A DNA stretch of 61,715 nt from an uncultured Lachnospiraceae bacterium (GTDB lineage: Bacteria > Bacillota > Clostridia > Lachnospirales > Lachnospiraceae). This document shows positions 15,094 through 24,318 of this stretch, one piece after another (the stretch's first letter is position 1; the number at the start of each line of letters is the position of its first letter). The position numbers and the translations under genes are program-made. The DNA lies in NCBI GenBank assembly GCA_910588815.1, contig CAJUQY010000008.1, positions 1 to 61,715 of the forward strand, written 5' to 3'. Under the pieces are notes generated by a model. The model saw only the letters and a list, made by a program, of their open reading frames with translations, had not been told where the DNA came from and ran no database searches.

Positions 15094-16932
15094 ATGATGA
15101 CAAAAAAAGAAATCAGGCGGACGGTGAGAGAGAGAAGGCACGGGCTTACTCCCGAACAGGAGGAGTCGGGAAGCGGGAGAATTTTGTCTTATGTCTGTTC
15201 GCTTAAGGAATATCAGGAAGCGGATTTGATTTACTGCTATGTGGATTATAACCACGAGGTCAGGACCTGGCCCATTATGGAGCGGGCCATGAAGGACGGC
15301 AAGCAGGTGGCAGTTCCCCGGGTGGACGGGTCGGCCATGGATTTTTACCGGATTACCGGCCGGGAGGATCTGGAATCCGGCTATTCCGGGATTCTGGAGC
15401 CGAAGCAGGGACTTCCTGTGGTCTCGGAGGAGGATTTTGCGGGCGGGGCCGGAAGGCGTGCGCTTTTTCTGATGCCTGGGGTGGCCTTTGACCGGGAGCA
15501 CCATAGAGTCGGCTACGGCGGCGGCTTTTATGACCGGTATCTGGAGGTCCGCCCGCAGCTTGTGACGGCGGCCCTTGCCTATGAGTGCCAGATGTTTGAG
15601 ACGGTTCCCTTTGAAAGCTTTGACATTAAGCCCCGGATCCTCATTACAGAGGCGGGAATCAGCAGACTCCCGGAGCAGACCATGGAGGAATCCATGAAGA
15701 AGATGGGGGAGCGGGCAAAAAGGGCGGCTGCCCTTTTGGGAAACTTGGGTGTCCTGGAGAAAAACCGTGGGCTCCTTGCGGCGGCCCGGGCACTCACGGC
15801 CAATGAGGAGCGGATCCTTACGGCCAATGAGGCGGATATGGAGGCGGGCCGGAAGAAGGGCATGCACGAGGGGCTTTTGGACCGGCTTAGGCTTACAAAG
15901 GAGCGGATTGCTTCCATGGCTGAGGGACTTTCTCAGGTGGCGGCTCTGGAGGATCCGGTAGGAGAAGTGCTCTCCATGAAGAAGCGGCCAAACGGCCTTG
16001 TCATCGGGGAGAAACGAGTGCCCCTCGGCGTCATCGGTATCATCTATGAGTCCAGGCCCAATGTGACGGCGGATGCCTTCGGGCTTTGTTTTAAGGCGGG
16101 AAATGCAGTGATTTTAAAGGGCGGAAGCGATGCGCTGCGCTCAAACCTGGCCATTGCCTCTGTGATCCGGGAAGCCCTTGTCTCCTGTAACCTTCCGGGG
16201 GACGCCATTCAATTGGTGACGAACACGGACCGGGAGGCGGCGAAGTATCTCATGCGCATGAACGGCCTCATCGATGTGCTCATTCCCAGAGGCGGGGCGG
16301 GGCTCATCCGCACGGTGGTGGAGAACAGCACAGTTCCGGTCATTGAGACGGGGACGGGGAACTGCCATATCTTTGTGGACGAAAGTGCAGACCTTTCCAC
16401 GGCCGTGGAGATTATTTTTAATGCGAAGACACAGCGGATCGGCGTCTGCAATGCCTGTGAATCTCTGCTGATCCACAGAAATATTTCGGAAAGGCTGTGG
16501 AGTGTCCTGGCCGGACGGCTTGCGGAAAAACAGGTGGAGATCCGGGGGGACGAGACGGTCTGCTCCCTGGTGCCGGGGGCAGTACCTGCGACCGAAGAGG
16601 ACTGGGGGAAGGAATACCTGGATTATATTCTGTCGGCCAAAACGGTGGACTGTGTGGAGGAGGCCATCGCCCATATCAACCGTTACAACACGAAACATTC
16701 GGAGGCTATTGTCACGGAAAGCTATGGGAATGCCCAAAAATTTTTGGACGAGGTGGATGCGGCGGCGGTCTATGTCAATGCTTCGACCAGATTTACAGAC
16801 GGCTTCGAGTTTGGCTTCGGGGCGGAGATCGGAATCAGCACCCAGAAGCTTCACGCCAGGGGACCCATGGGGCTTAAGGCGCTCACGACGACGAAATACA
16901 TTATTTATGGGAACGGGCAGGTGCGCCCGTGA
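15094..16932 (+). CDS. proA: Fusion: 5-formyltetrahydrofolate cyclo-ligase :: gamma-glutamyl phosphate reductase
   Basis: One uninterrupted frame of 612 residues joins two enzymes. Residues 1 to about 190 are a complete 5-formyl-THF cyclo-ligase (MTHFS): basic KKEIRRTVRERR, then LMPGVAFDREHHRVGYGGGF, its ATP/folate motif. From about residue 197 follows a full ProA, with ALDH-fold blocks (GVIGIIYESRPNVTADA, KGGSDALRSN, IPRGGAGLI) and the catalytic cysteine C452 in GVCNACES. ProA reduces gamma-glutamyl phosphate to glutamate semialdehyde and uses the ProB product from this operon. At the junction, ATG codons at 15682 and 15694 still have GGAG/GGAGG sites at normal spacing, so free ProA may also be made. 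The ATG at 15094 has GAGGGGG upstream; a GTG at 15079 is possible. The fusion probably arose by loss of a stop between adjacent genes. Confidence 0.9.
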   Translation: MMTKKEIRRTVRERRHGLTPEQEESGSGRILSYVCSLKEYQEADLIYCYVDYNHEVRTWPIMERAMKDGKQVAVPRVDGSAMDFYRITGREDLESGYSGILEPKQGLPVVSEEDFAGGAGRRALFLMPGVAFDREHHRVGYGGGFYDRYLEVRPQLVTAALAYECQMFETVPFESFDIKPRILITEAGISRLPEQTMEESMKKMGERAKRAAALLGNLGVLEKNRGLLAAARALTANEERILTANEADMEAGRKKGMHEGLLDRLRLTKERIASMAEGLSQVAALEDPVGEVLSMKKRPNGLVIGEKRVPLGVIGIIYESRPNVTADAFGLCFKAGNAVILKGGSDALRSNLAIASVIREALVSCNLPGDAIQLVTNTDREAAKYLMRMNGLIDVLIPRGGAGLIRTVVENSTVPVIETGTGNCHIFVDESADLSTAVEIIFNAKTQRIGVCNACESLLIHRNISERLWSVLAGRLAEKQVEIRGDETVCSLVPGAVPATEEDWGKEYLDYILSAKTVDCVEEAIAHINRYNTKHSEAIVTESYGNAQKFLDEVDAAAVYVNASTRFTDGFEFGFGAEIGISTQKLHARGPMGLKALTTTKYIIYGNGQVRP

Positions 16933-17125
16933 AAATCTTGAAAATCTGTCAGGAAAGAAAACCCAACAGGAATCCTTGTATGGAGTAAATGTAAAATTTG
17001 TGCCCGAAGTGATTCCTGAATCAGAAGAATCGGAAGTTTTAAGAGCCGGGCGGGAGGACAGAGCAGTGAACGGAACAATCCCACATGGAGCAATAAACTG
17101 GGACTAAGAAAGAGAAGTCAAAAAA
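16933..17125 (+). other. Intergenic leader before miaB
   Basis: This 193-base stretch contains no hairpin terminator and no promoter with both boxes in register. A frame without stops runs through to 17107 but lacks a start with a ribosome site, so I do not call it a gene. miaB may be read through from the proline operon or use a promoter I cannot recognise. Confidence 0.4.
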
Positions 17126-18562
17126 ATGGATTTAGATAAAATGAATGGGAATTCAGTACCGCCGGCAGACGAACCTGCCAGGCAGTACTACTATATGGGA
17201 AAATGCCAGAAGTGGGTTCAGAGCTTTGAACGGAGAAAGGGGCGCCGTCCCACGGCCTGCATCCAGACCTTTGGGTGCCAGATGAATGCCAAGGATTCGG
17301 AAAAGCTCCTCGGTGTTCTCCTCGAGGCCGGCTTTGCGGCCTCGGAGGACGAGGCATCGGACTTTGTCCTTTATAATACCTGTACCGTCCGGGATAATGC
17401 CAACCAGAGAGTTTACGGGCGCCTTGGGTATTTAAACCGTTTAAAGCAGAAAAACCCGGAGATGATTATCGCCCTGTGCGGCTGTATGATGCAGGAGCCT
17501 TCAGTGGTGGAAAAGATTAAGAAAAGCTACCGGTTTGTGGATTTGATTTTCGGCACCCACAATATTTTCCGCCTGGCGGAGCTTTTGTATTGCTGTTTGG
17601 AAGAAAAGCAGATGGTGGTGGATATCTGGGACGGCACGGACCAGATTGTGGAAAACCTTCCGGCCAGACGAAAGTACCCCTTTAAATCCGGTGTGAATAT
17701 TATGTACGGCTGCAATAATTTTTGCAGCTACTGCATTGTCCCATATGTGCGCGGGAGGGAGAGAAGCAGAGAGCCGGAGGATATTCTCTCGGAGATCCGA
17801 ACGCTGGCGGCGGACGGGGTGGTGGAGGTTATGCTTCTGGGGCAGAACGTCAATTCCTATGGGAAGACCCTGGACGTGCCCATGACCTTTGCGGAGCTTT
17901 TGCGAAGGGTGGCAGAGATTGACGGACTGGAACGGATCCGTTTTATGACGTCCCATCCCAAGGATCTGTCGGACGAGCTGATCGGGGTTATGCGGGACTG
18001 CCCGAAAATCTGCAGGCATCTGCACCTGCCCCTCCAATCGGGAAGCTCAAGGATTTTAAAAATGATGAACCGGGTTTACAACAAAGAACAGTACCTGGCC
18101 CTCGTCGAAAAAATCAAAAGAGAGATTCCGGATATGTCCCTGACAACGGATATCATTGTGGGATTCCCCGGAGAGACGGAGGAGGATTTTGAGGAGACCC
18201 TGGACGTGGTCCGTCGGGTGCGCTACGACAGTGCGTTTACTTTTATTTACTCTAAACGGACAGGCACACCGGCGGCCGCCATGGAGGAACAGGTGCCGGA
18301 GGAAGTGGTAAAGCCCCGTTTTGAACGACTTCTCAGAGAAGTCCAGCAGATTTCGTCAAAGGTTTGCAGAAAAGATGTGGGGAAGACCATGACAGCCTTG
18401 GTGGAGGGGATGGATACCCACGATGGGCGTCTGGTGACGGGGCGCCTCGGCAACAACATCATGGTACATTTTCCGGGAGATGCTTCCGACATCGGAAAGC
18501 TGATTCCTGTCATGCTTCTTGAATCCAAAGGATTTTATTACATGGGAGAAAGACTTCCATAA
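17126..18562 (+). CDS. miaB: tRNA-2-methylthio-N6-dimethylallyladenosine synthase
   Basis: MiaB is a radical-SAM methylthiotransferase that converts i6A37 to ms2i6A37 in tRNAs. The N-terminal UPF0004 domain carries its cluster cysteines (TFGCQMNAKDSEK, YNTCTVRD, LCGCMMQ). The radical-SAM motif CNNFCSYC gives C196, C200 and C203. A TRAM domain ends the 478-residue protein. Its substrate is made by MiaA, encoded 6 kb downstream in the same cluster. The ribosome site is weak (AAGAGAAG). It is followed, 13 bases on, by a membrane peptidase gene. Confidence 0.95.
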   Translation: MDLDKMNGNSVPPADEPARQYYYMGKCQKWVQSFERRKGRRPTACIQTFGCQMNAKDSEKLLGVLLEAGFAASEDEASDFVLYNTCTVRDNANQRVYGRLGYLNRLKQKNPEMIIALCGCMMQEPSVVEKIKKSYRFVDLIFGTHNIFRLAELLYCCLEEKQMVVDIWDGTDQIVENLPARRKYPFKSGVNIMYGCNNFCSYCIVPYVRGRERSREPEDILSEIRTLAADGVVEVMLLGQNVNSYGKTLDVPMTFAELLRRVAEIDGLERIRFMTSHPKDLSDELIGVMRDCPKICRHLHLPLQSGSSRILKMMNRVYNKEQYLALVEKIKREIPDMSLTTDIIVGFPGETEEDFEETLDVVRRVRYDSAFTFIYSKRTGTPAAAMEEQVPEEVVKPRFERLLREVQQISSKVCRKDVGKTMTALVEGMDTHDGRLVTGRLGNNIMVHFPGDASDIGKLIPVMLLESKGFYYMGERLP

Positions 18563-18575
18563 ACCGGGAGGACTT

Positions 18576-19544
18576 ATGAACATAAGAGGCTTGTTTGCGG
18601 ATAAAGAGAAACGGCGGAGGTCGGTGACGGCCTCTCTGATGGTCGTCTTTTTTACCTGTCTGCTTCTTCTGGTCTGGGCTTTTTCGGCGGAGGTGCTGAA
18701 GCCGGCAGGGTTCGGGACCGTTTCTGCCAGGAAGGTTGAAAATCTGTGGCGGCTCAGGCTTTCCGCCCGTCTCCCCGGCGTTTACCGGGAACCGTCCGCA
18801 GATGAAGACGGGAAATTTCCCTACAGCCGGTTTTCCCGGGGAGACACCATGTACTGCACCTATTTCGGCCTCCTGAATATCCGGGAGGAACCGGATGCCG
18901 GATCCCCCGTGGTAGCCAGAGTCTCTTACGGCGATTCGATTCAGGTGTTCTGGAAGGAAAGTACAGGCTATGTGCGGGTCCGTTATCAAAAGCCCTATTC
19001 GGCCGATTTGGTGGAGGGCTATTGTGTGATCGAGGAGCTTTCGGAATCTGCCCCCGCGGATGGCCGTGTATTCCTTGATATCCCGGATTACAAGCAGTAC
19101 GATTCCAGATGGGGAGCGCTCCCTCTCGGGGACAGCTACGAGACCATTGCCTCTGCCGGCTGCGCCACTTCCTGTCTGGCCATGTCCTATTCCTATCTGG
19201 AGGGGGCGGTGACCACGCCGGACGGCATGGCCACGCGGCTGTACTATGACGAGCACGGACGGCTGGGCTTTCCGAAGGTCTACGAGAAGGACTGGGATTC
19301 CGATTATCTGGAGCATGCGCTCACACAGCTTCGGAGGGGAGTCCCCGTGTTGATCGGCGGCTTTACCGAGGACGATCATCCCCACTGGGTGTTAATCACC
19401 GGATACATCGGTGACGGGATAGAACTGAAAGCCTCCGATTTCCTCATCAACGATCCGGCATCCGAAGAGCGCCCCACCCTGGCGGAGTATCTCCGGGATT
19501 ACCCGGTCCATGACAAGATTGTCTATTACAAAGGAGAGGTTTGA
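18576..19544 (+). CDS. Membrane-anchored SH3-like / C39-family cysteine peptidase
   Basis: This 322-residue protein has a basic cytoplasmic start (DKEKRRRS), one membrane segment (about residues 17-36), a bacterial SH3-like segment (LLNIREEPDAGSPVVARVSYGD, about 90-145) and a papain-like C39_2 domain. The likely triad is C196 (AGCATS), H270 (PHWVLITGY) and D293 (INDPAS). It therefore probably acts outside the membrane on peptidoglycan-linked or peptide substrates, but the target is unknown. GGGAGG precedes the ATG. Its TGA overlaps the TTG start of mutS (TTGA), so it is coupled to a repair gene with which it has no obvious functional link. Confidence 0.8.
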   Translation: MNIRGLFADKEKRRRSVTASLMVVFFTCLLLLVWAFSAEVLKPAGFGTVSARKVENLWRLRLSARLPGVYREPSADEDGKFPYSRFSRGDTMYCTYFGLLNIREEPDAGSPVVARVSYGDSIQVFWKESTGYVRVRYQKPYSADLVEGYCVIEELSESAPADGRVFLDIPDYKQYDSRWGALPLGDSYETIASAGCATSCLAMSYSYLEGAVTTPDGMATRLYYDEHGRLGFPKVYEKDWDSDYLEHALTQLRRGVPVLIGGFTEDDHPHWVLITGYIGDGIELKASDFLINDPASEERPTLAEYLRDYPVHDKIVYYKGEV

Positions 19545-22225
19545 ACGTGGCGACGGGACAATTATCACCGATGATGCAGCAGTATATGGAGACCAAGAAA
19601 CAGTATCCCGGCTGTATCCTGTTTTACAGGCTGGGCGATTTCTACGAAATGTTTTTTGAAGATGCGAAGACAGTCTCCAGGGAGCTGGAGCTTACTTTGA
19701 CGGGAAAAGAATGCGGCCTAAAAGAGCGGGCGCCCATGTGCGGCGTCCCTTATCATGCGCTGGACGCCTATTTGAGCCGTCTGGTCCAGAAAGGCTACAA
19801 GGTAGCCATTGCCGAGCAGATGGAGGATCCCAGGCAGGCCAAGGGGCTGGTGAAGCGGGAAGTCATCCGCATTGTGACGCCGGGAACTCTCCTTGACAGC
19901 CAGGCTCTGGACGAGACGAAGAACAATTACCTGATGTGCATTGTCTACATGGCCAAAGCCTTCGGCCTGGCGGTGACAGATATTACCACCGGGGAATTTT
20001 TGGTGACCGAGGTCTCCTCCATCCGGGCGCTCTTAGATGAAATCTACAAATACACGCCCTCGGAGATCATCTGCAACGAGGCCTTTTACATGTCCGGCGT
20101 GGATTTGGAAGCCTTAAAGGACCGGGTGAATTTCCTTGCCACGGCGCTGGACAGCCATTATTTCGATGAAGACCTCTGTGCGGACACTCTGAAACGGCAT
20201 TTTCATGTGGAACGGCTGGAGGGCCTCGGCCTTTCCGATTATAAGATCGGCCTTGCGGCTTCGGGGGCAGCCCTTCTCTACCTTCTGGAAACCCAGAAAA
20301 ATTCTCTGAGCCACATTACCAGGCTGACTCCTTACCGGTCCGGAAAATACATGCTCATCGACACGTCCACCAGGCGGAACCTGGAGCTTTTGGAAACGCT
20401 GCGGGAAAAACAGAAGCGGGGTTCCCTGCTGTGGGTTCTGGATAAAACCAGGACGGCCATGGGGGCCAGGCTTCTTCGGAGCTTTATCGAACAGCCCCTC
20501 ATCGACAGGGAAGAGATCGAGCGCAGGCAGGATGCCGTGGAGGAACTGGGTGAAGCCTATATTACCAGGGAGGAGCTGATTGAATACTTAAATCCCATCT
20601 ACGACCTGGAGCGGCTCATCGGCCGGATTTCCTACCAGACGGCCAACGCCAGGGACCTGATTGCTTTCAAAAATTCTCTGCAGATGCTTCCCCATATCCG
20701 ACTTTTGCTAAGGGAACTGAAATCGCCGCTTCTGGGGGAGCTTTATGAGGAACTGGATCCGCTGGAAGATCTGGCGGACCTGATCGAACGCTCCATCATT
20801 GACGACCCACCCTTGGTAATCCGGGAAGGCGGCCTGATCAAGGAGGACTTCAACGAGGAGGCCGACAGATTAAAAAAAGCCAAGACGGAGGGGAAGACCT
20901 GGCTGGCCGAGCTGGAGGCAAGGGAGCGGGAGGAGACCGGCATCAAAAACCTGCGGATCAAGTTCAACAAGGTCTTCGGCTACTACCTGGAAGTGACCAA
21001 TTCCTTTCTCTCCATGGTGCCGGATCGTTATGTGAGGAAGCAGACTCTGACCGGTTCGGAGCGCTTTACCACCGAAGAATTGAAGAAGCTGGAGGAGATC
21101 ATCCTGGGGGCCGAGGACAAGCTGTTTATTCTGGAATATGACCTTTTCTGCCAGATCCGGAGGGACATCGCCGCCGAGGTGGAGCGGATCCAGAAAACGG
21201 CCCGTTCCATTGCTTGGGTGGACGTGCTCACCTCCCTCTCCGCCGTGGCCACAAAGAACCATTACGTCCGCCCGAAAATCAATGAGAAGGGCGTCATCGA
21301 TATCAGGGAGGGACGCCACCCGGTGGTGGAGCAGATGATGCGGGACGATCTCTTTATCGCCAACGACACTTACCTGGATAACGGAAATCACCGGCTTTCC
21401 GTCATTACCGGCCCCAATATGGCGGGAAAGTCGACGTATATGCGCCAGGCGGCCCTGATCTGCCTGATGGCCCAGATGGGAAGCTTCGTGCCGGCGAAAT
21501 CGGCCGACATCGGCATCTGTGACAGGATCTTTACCAGGGTGGGAGCCTCCGATGATCTTGCCAGCGGCCAGAGCACCTTTATGGTGGAAATGACAGAGGT
21601 TGCCAATATCCTGCGCAATGCCACCAGAAACAGCCTTCTGATCCTGGACGAGATCGGGCGGGGAACCAGTACCTTCGACGGACTTTCCATTGCCTGGGCG
21701 GTCATCGAATATATTTCCAACACGAAAATTTTGGGCTCTAAGACACTGTTTGCCACCCATTACCATGAACTGACTGAGCTGGAAGGTTCCGTGGGGGGCG
21801 TCAATAACTACTGCATTGCCGTCAAAGAGATGGGGGACGATATTGTGTTTCTCAGAAAGATCGTAAAGGGCGGCGCCGACAAAAGCTATGGGATCCAGGT
21901 GGCCCGTCTGGCCGGGGTGCCGGAGCCGGTCCTCGCCCGGGCGAAGGAACTGGCGGCAGAGCTTTCCGACGCGGACATTTCTGCCCGTTCCAGAGAGATA
22001 GCCGGAGAAGCCAGACAGGCCAAGCCCCGCGTGCCCAAATTGGACGAGGTGGATTTGAAACAGATGAGCCTGTTTGAAACCATGAAAGATGACGACGTGT
22101 TAAAGGAGCTGGAAGCTTTGGAGCTTTCTTCCATGACGCCCATTGATGCCTTGAATACGCTGTACCGCTTACAGAACGGGTTAAAAAACCGGTGGAGGCA
22201 GACGGAATCCATACAAGGTTCTTGA
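19541..22225 (+). CDS. mutS: DNA mismatch repair protein MutS
   Basis: MutS recognises mismatches and starts repair with MutL. The mismatch-reading motif is present near the N-terminus (GDFYEMFFEDA, Phe-x-Glu). The clamp and lever regions follow, and the ATPase has Walker A GPNMAGKST at about residue 624, Walker B LLILDEIGRGTSTFDG and the ATHYHEL switch. The 894 residues are full length. The start is a TTG at 19541 with AAGGAGAGG upstream and a TTGA overlap with the peptidase gene; a GTG at 19547 is the only nearby alternative. Confidence 0.96.
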   Translation: MNVATGQLSPMMQQYMETKKQYPGCILFYRLGDFYEMFFEDAKTVSRELELTLTGKECGLKERAPMCGVPYHALDAYLSRLVQKGYKVAIAEQMEDPRQAKGLVKREVIRIVTPGTLLDSQALDETKNNYLMCIVYMAKAFGLAVTDITTGEFLVTEVSSIRALLDEIYKYTPSEIICNEAFYMSGVDLEALKDRVNFLATALDSHYFDEDLCADTLKRHFHVERLEGLGLSDYKIGLAASGAALLYLLETQKNSLSHITRLTPYRSGKYMLIDTSTRRNLELLETLREKQKRGSLLWVLDKTRTAMGARLLRSFIEQPLIDREEIERRQDAVEELGEAYITREELIEYLNPIYDLERLIGRISYQTANARDLIAFKNSLQMLPHIRLLLRELKSPLLGELYEELDPLEDLADLIERSIIDDPPLVIREGGLIKEDFNEEADRLKKAKTEGKTWLAELEAREREETGIKNLRIKFNKVFGYYLEVTNSFLSMVPDRYVRKQTLTGSERFTTEELKKLEEIILGAEDKLFILEYDLFCQIRRDIAAEVERIQKTARSIAWVDVLTSLSAVATKNHYVRPKINEKGVIDIREGRHPVVEQMMRDDLFIANDTYLDNGNHRLSVITGPNMAGKSTYMRQAALICLMAQMGSFVPAKSADIGICDRIFTRVGASDDLASGQSTFMVEMTEVANILRNATRNSLLILDEIGRGTSTFDGLSIAWAVIEYISNTKILGSKTLFATHYHELTELEGSVGGVNNYCIAVKEMGDDIVFLRKIVKGGADKSYGIQVARLAGVPEPVLARAKELAAELSDADISARSREIAGEARQAKPRVPKLDEVDLKQMSLFETMKDDDVLKELEALELSSMTPIDALNTLYRLQNGLKNRWRQTESIQGS

Positions 22226-22313
22226 TTCCACGGCGCAAAGGGCTTTTCACGAAAATATTGTCGGGATTTCGCTGAGTTTGGCAATTACCTGTGTATGAAG
22301 GGGAGGGAAAAGA

Positions 22314-24317
22314 ATGCCGGAAATCAAAGTGCTGAGCCAGGAGACCATCAATCAGATTGCGGCGGGGGAGGTCATCGACCGGCCCTCGTCGGTGGTGAAG
22401 GAGCTTATGGAAAATGCCATCGACGCAGGGGCCACGGCCGTCACTGTCGAGATCCGGGACGGCGGAACCACCTTAATCCGGGTCACGGACAACGGCTGCG
22501 GAATCGAGAAGGAACAGATTCCGACGGCGTTTCTGCGCCATGCCACCAGCAAAATCCATACGGCTCTGGATCTTTTGACGGTTTCCTCCCTGGGGTTCCG
22601 GGGCGAGGCCCTTTCCAGCATTGCCGCCATTGCCCAGGTGGAGCTGATCACCAAAACAGCCGGGGCGCTCACGGGAACCCGCTATCAGATCCACGGCGGC
22701 CAGGAAATTTCCATGGAAGAGGTCGGAGCGCCGGAGGGAACCACCTTCCTGGTGCGGAACCTGTTTTACAACACGCCGGCCAGGAAAAAATTTTTAAAAT
22801 CCCCCCAGACAGAAGGGTCTTACATCAGCAGTCTGGTGGAACGCATGGCCCTTTCCAGGCCAGACGTCTCCATACGGTTCATCCAGAACAACCAGAACCG
22901 GCTGCACACGGCGGGAAACCACAATCTGAAGGATCTGATCTATATGATTTTCGGCAGGGACATTGCCGCCAACCTGCTCCCCGCCGAGGCGACGGGGGAG
23001 CGGCTGGAAATCAGCGGCTTTCTGGGAAAACCGCTGATTTCCAGAGGGAACCGCACCTATGAAAATTATTTTATCAACGGACGATATATCAGGAGCGCCC
23101 TGATAGATAAGGCCATCGAAGACGGGTATCATTCCTATATGATGCAGCATAAATATCCCTTTGTGGTTCTCCATCTGGCCATCGCCCCCGAACTTCTGGA
23201 CGTCAATGTCCACCCTGCAAAGATGGAGCTCCGTTTCAGCAACCAGGAAGCCATCTATGAGCAGATCCGGGACACCGTCAAAAACACCCTTGCGGGAAGA
23301 GAGCTGATCCGGAAGGTGAGCTTTTCCGAACCGGAACGCAGGAAACGGCCTTCTGTCCCGGAAAAGGAGCCTGCTTCCCGAAACGGCGGGCCGGAGGCCC
23401 TCAGGGAAGGAAGGGAAGCTCCCAGAGGGCATACCGCCGCAGCCGGAGGGCTCTCCGGGCGTACAGAACGTGGACCGGAACCCTTTGAGGCAAAGCGGAG
23501 CCTGGCTTCGGCCATTCCTCCGGTGGAACCTCCGAAATTCCTCAGGGAGTCCGCGGCCTCCTATGAGCCAAAGCTTCGGAAGCCGGAAGAGGCGTCTGCT
23601 GTCAAACTGCATCGTCTGGAAGCGGCATCTGCATCGGAGGAAGTTTTGCCTTCGGAAGCGTCCGCGCCGGACAAAGACGCATCCGCAGATGGAACGCAGA
23701 TGGAGCTTTTCGAGGAGAAGCTGCTTTCTGCTCCGGCAAGAGCCCAGTACCGCTTTATCGGACAGCTCTTTGATACCTACTGGCTGATTCAGTATAAGGA
23801 CGAATTTCTCATCATTGACCAGCATGCTGCCCATGAAAAGGTGCTCTACGAACGGCTGGTGAAGGAGCTGGCCGAGAAAAAAATTTACGGCCAGATGGTG
23901 AGCCCGCCCATTCTCCTGACCCTGGGTATGCGGGAGGAGGAGATTCTCCTCCGCTTCCGGGAACGGTTTTTGCAGATGGGCTTTGAGATCGAACCCTTCG
24001 GAGGCAAAGAATACGCTGTCAGCGCTGTTCCGGCCAACCTCTACGGTATCGCCCAAAAAGAACTGCTGCTGGAGCTTTTGGACAGCCTCGCCGACGGGCT
24101 CTCCAGAGAATCCGACCAATTAATTCTGGAAAAGCTGGCTTCCATGAGCTGCAAGGCCGCAGTGAAGGGAGGGGACAGCCTGTCATTCGCGGAGGCGGAA
24201 GCGCTGATCGACGAGCTCCTCACCCTCGAGAACCCATACGCCTGTCCCCACGGGAGACCCACCGTCATTTCCATGAGCAGGCGGGAGCTGGAAAAAAAGT
24301 TTAAAAGGATTGTCTGA
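22314..24317 (+). CDS. mutL: DNA mismatch repair protein MutL with endonuclease domain
   Basis: MutL couples MutS recognition to strand removal. The GHKL ATPase region is intact (ENAIDAGAT, DNGCGIE, GFRGEALSSI). After a variable, charged linker (about residues 345-470), the C-terminal domain carries the metal-binding endonuclease motif DQHAAHEKVLYE (D502), SCKAAVKGGD and ACPHGRP. The protein is therefore the nicking type found in bacteria without MutH. GAAGGGGAGGG precedes the ATG. It is 667 residues, 88 bases after mutS. Confidence 0.96.
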   Translation: MPEIKVLSQETINQIAAGEVIDRPSSVVKELMENAIDAGATAVTVEIRDGGTTLIRVTDNGCGIEKEQIPTAFLRHATSKIHTALDLLTVSSLGFRGEALSSIAAIAQVELITKTAGALTGTRYQIHGGQEISMEEVGAPEGTTFLVRNLFYNTPARKKFLKSPQTEGSYISSLVERMALSRPDVSIRFIQNNQNRLHTAGNHNLKDLIYMIFGRDIAANLLPAEATGERLEISGFLGKPLISRGNRTYENYFINGRYIRSALIDKAIEDGYHSYMMQHKYPFVVLHLAIAPELLDVNVHPAKMELRFSNQEAIYEQIRDTVKNTLAGRELIRKVSFSEPERRKRPSVPEKEPASRNGGPEALREGREAPRGHTAAAGGLSGRTERGPEPFEAKRSLASAIPPVEPPKFLRESAASYEPKLRKPEEASAVKLHRLEAASASEEVLPSEASAPDKDASADGTQMELFEEKLLSAPARAQYRFIGQLFDTYWLIQYKDEFLIIDQHAAHEKVLYERLVKELAEKKIYGQMVSPPILLTLGMREEEILLRFRERFLQMGFEIEPFGGKEYAVSAVPANLYGIAQKELLLELLDSLADGLSRESDQLILEKLASMSCKAAVKGGDSLSFAEAEALIDELLTLENPYACPHGRPTVISMSRRELEKKFKRIV

Positions 24318-24318
24318 T

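Noticed and set aside
16502..17107. Plus-strand frame running from inside proA to 17107 ahead of miaB
   Set aside because: The part after the proA stop looks superficially protein-like, but there is no start codon with a ribosome site between 16932 and 17107, so it is not called as a gene.
22295..23062. 255-residue plus-strand frame overlapping the start of mutL
   Set aside because: Glycine-, histidine- and arginine-rich out-of-frame shadow of mutL; the conserved GHKL motifs are in the mutL frame.
22794..24119. 441-residue open frame on the minus strand opposite mutL
   Set aside because: mutL is complete with ATPase and endonuclease motifs in the other direction, and the antisense frame shows no motif or start signal.
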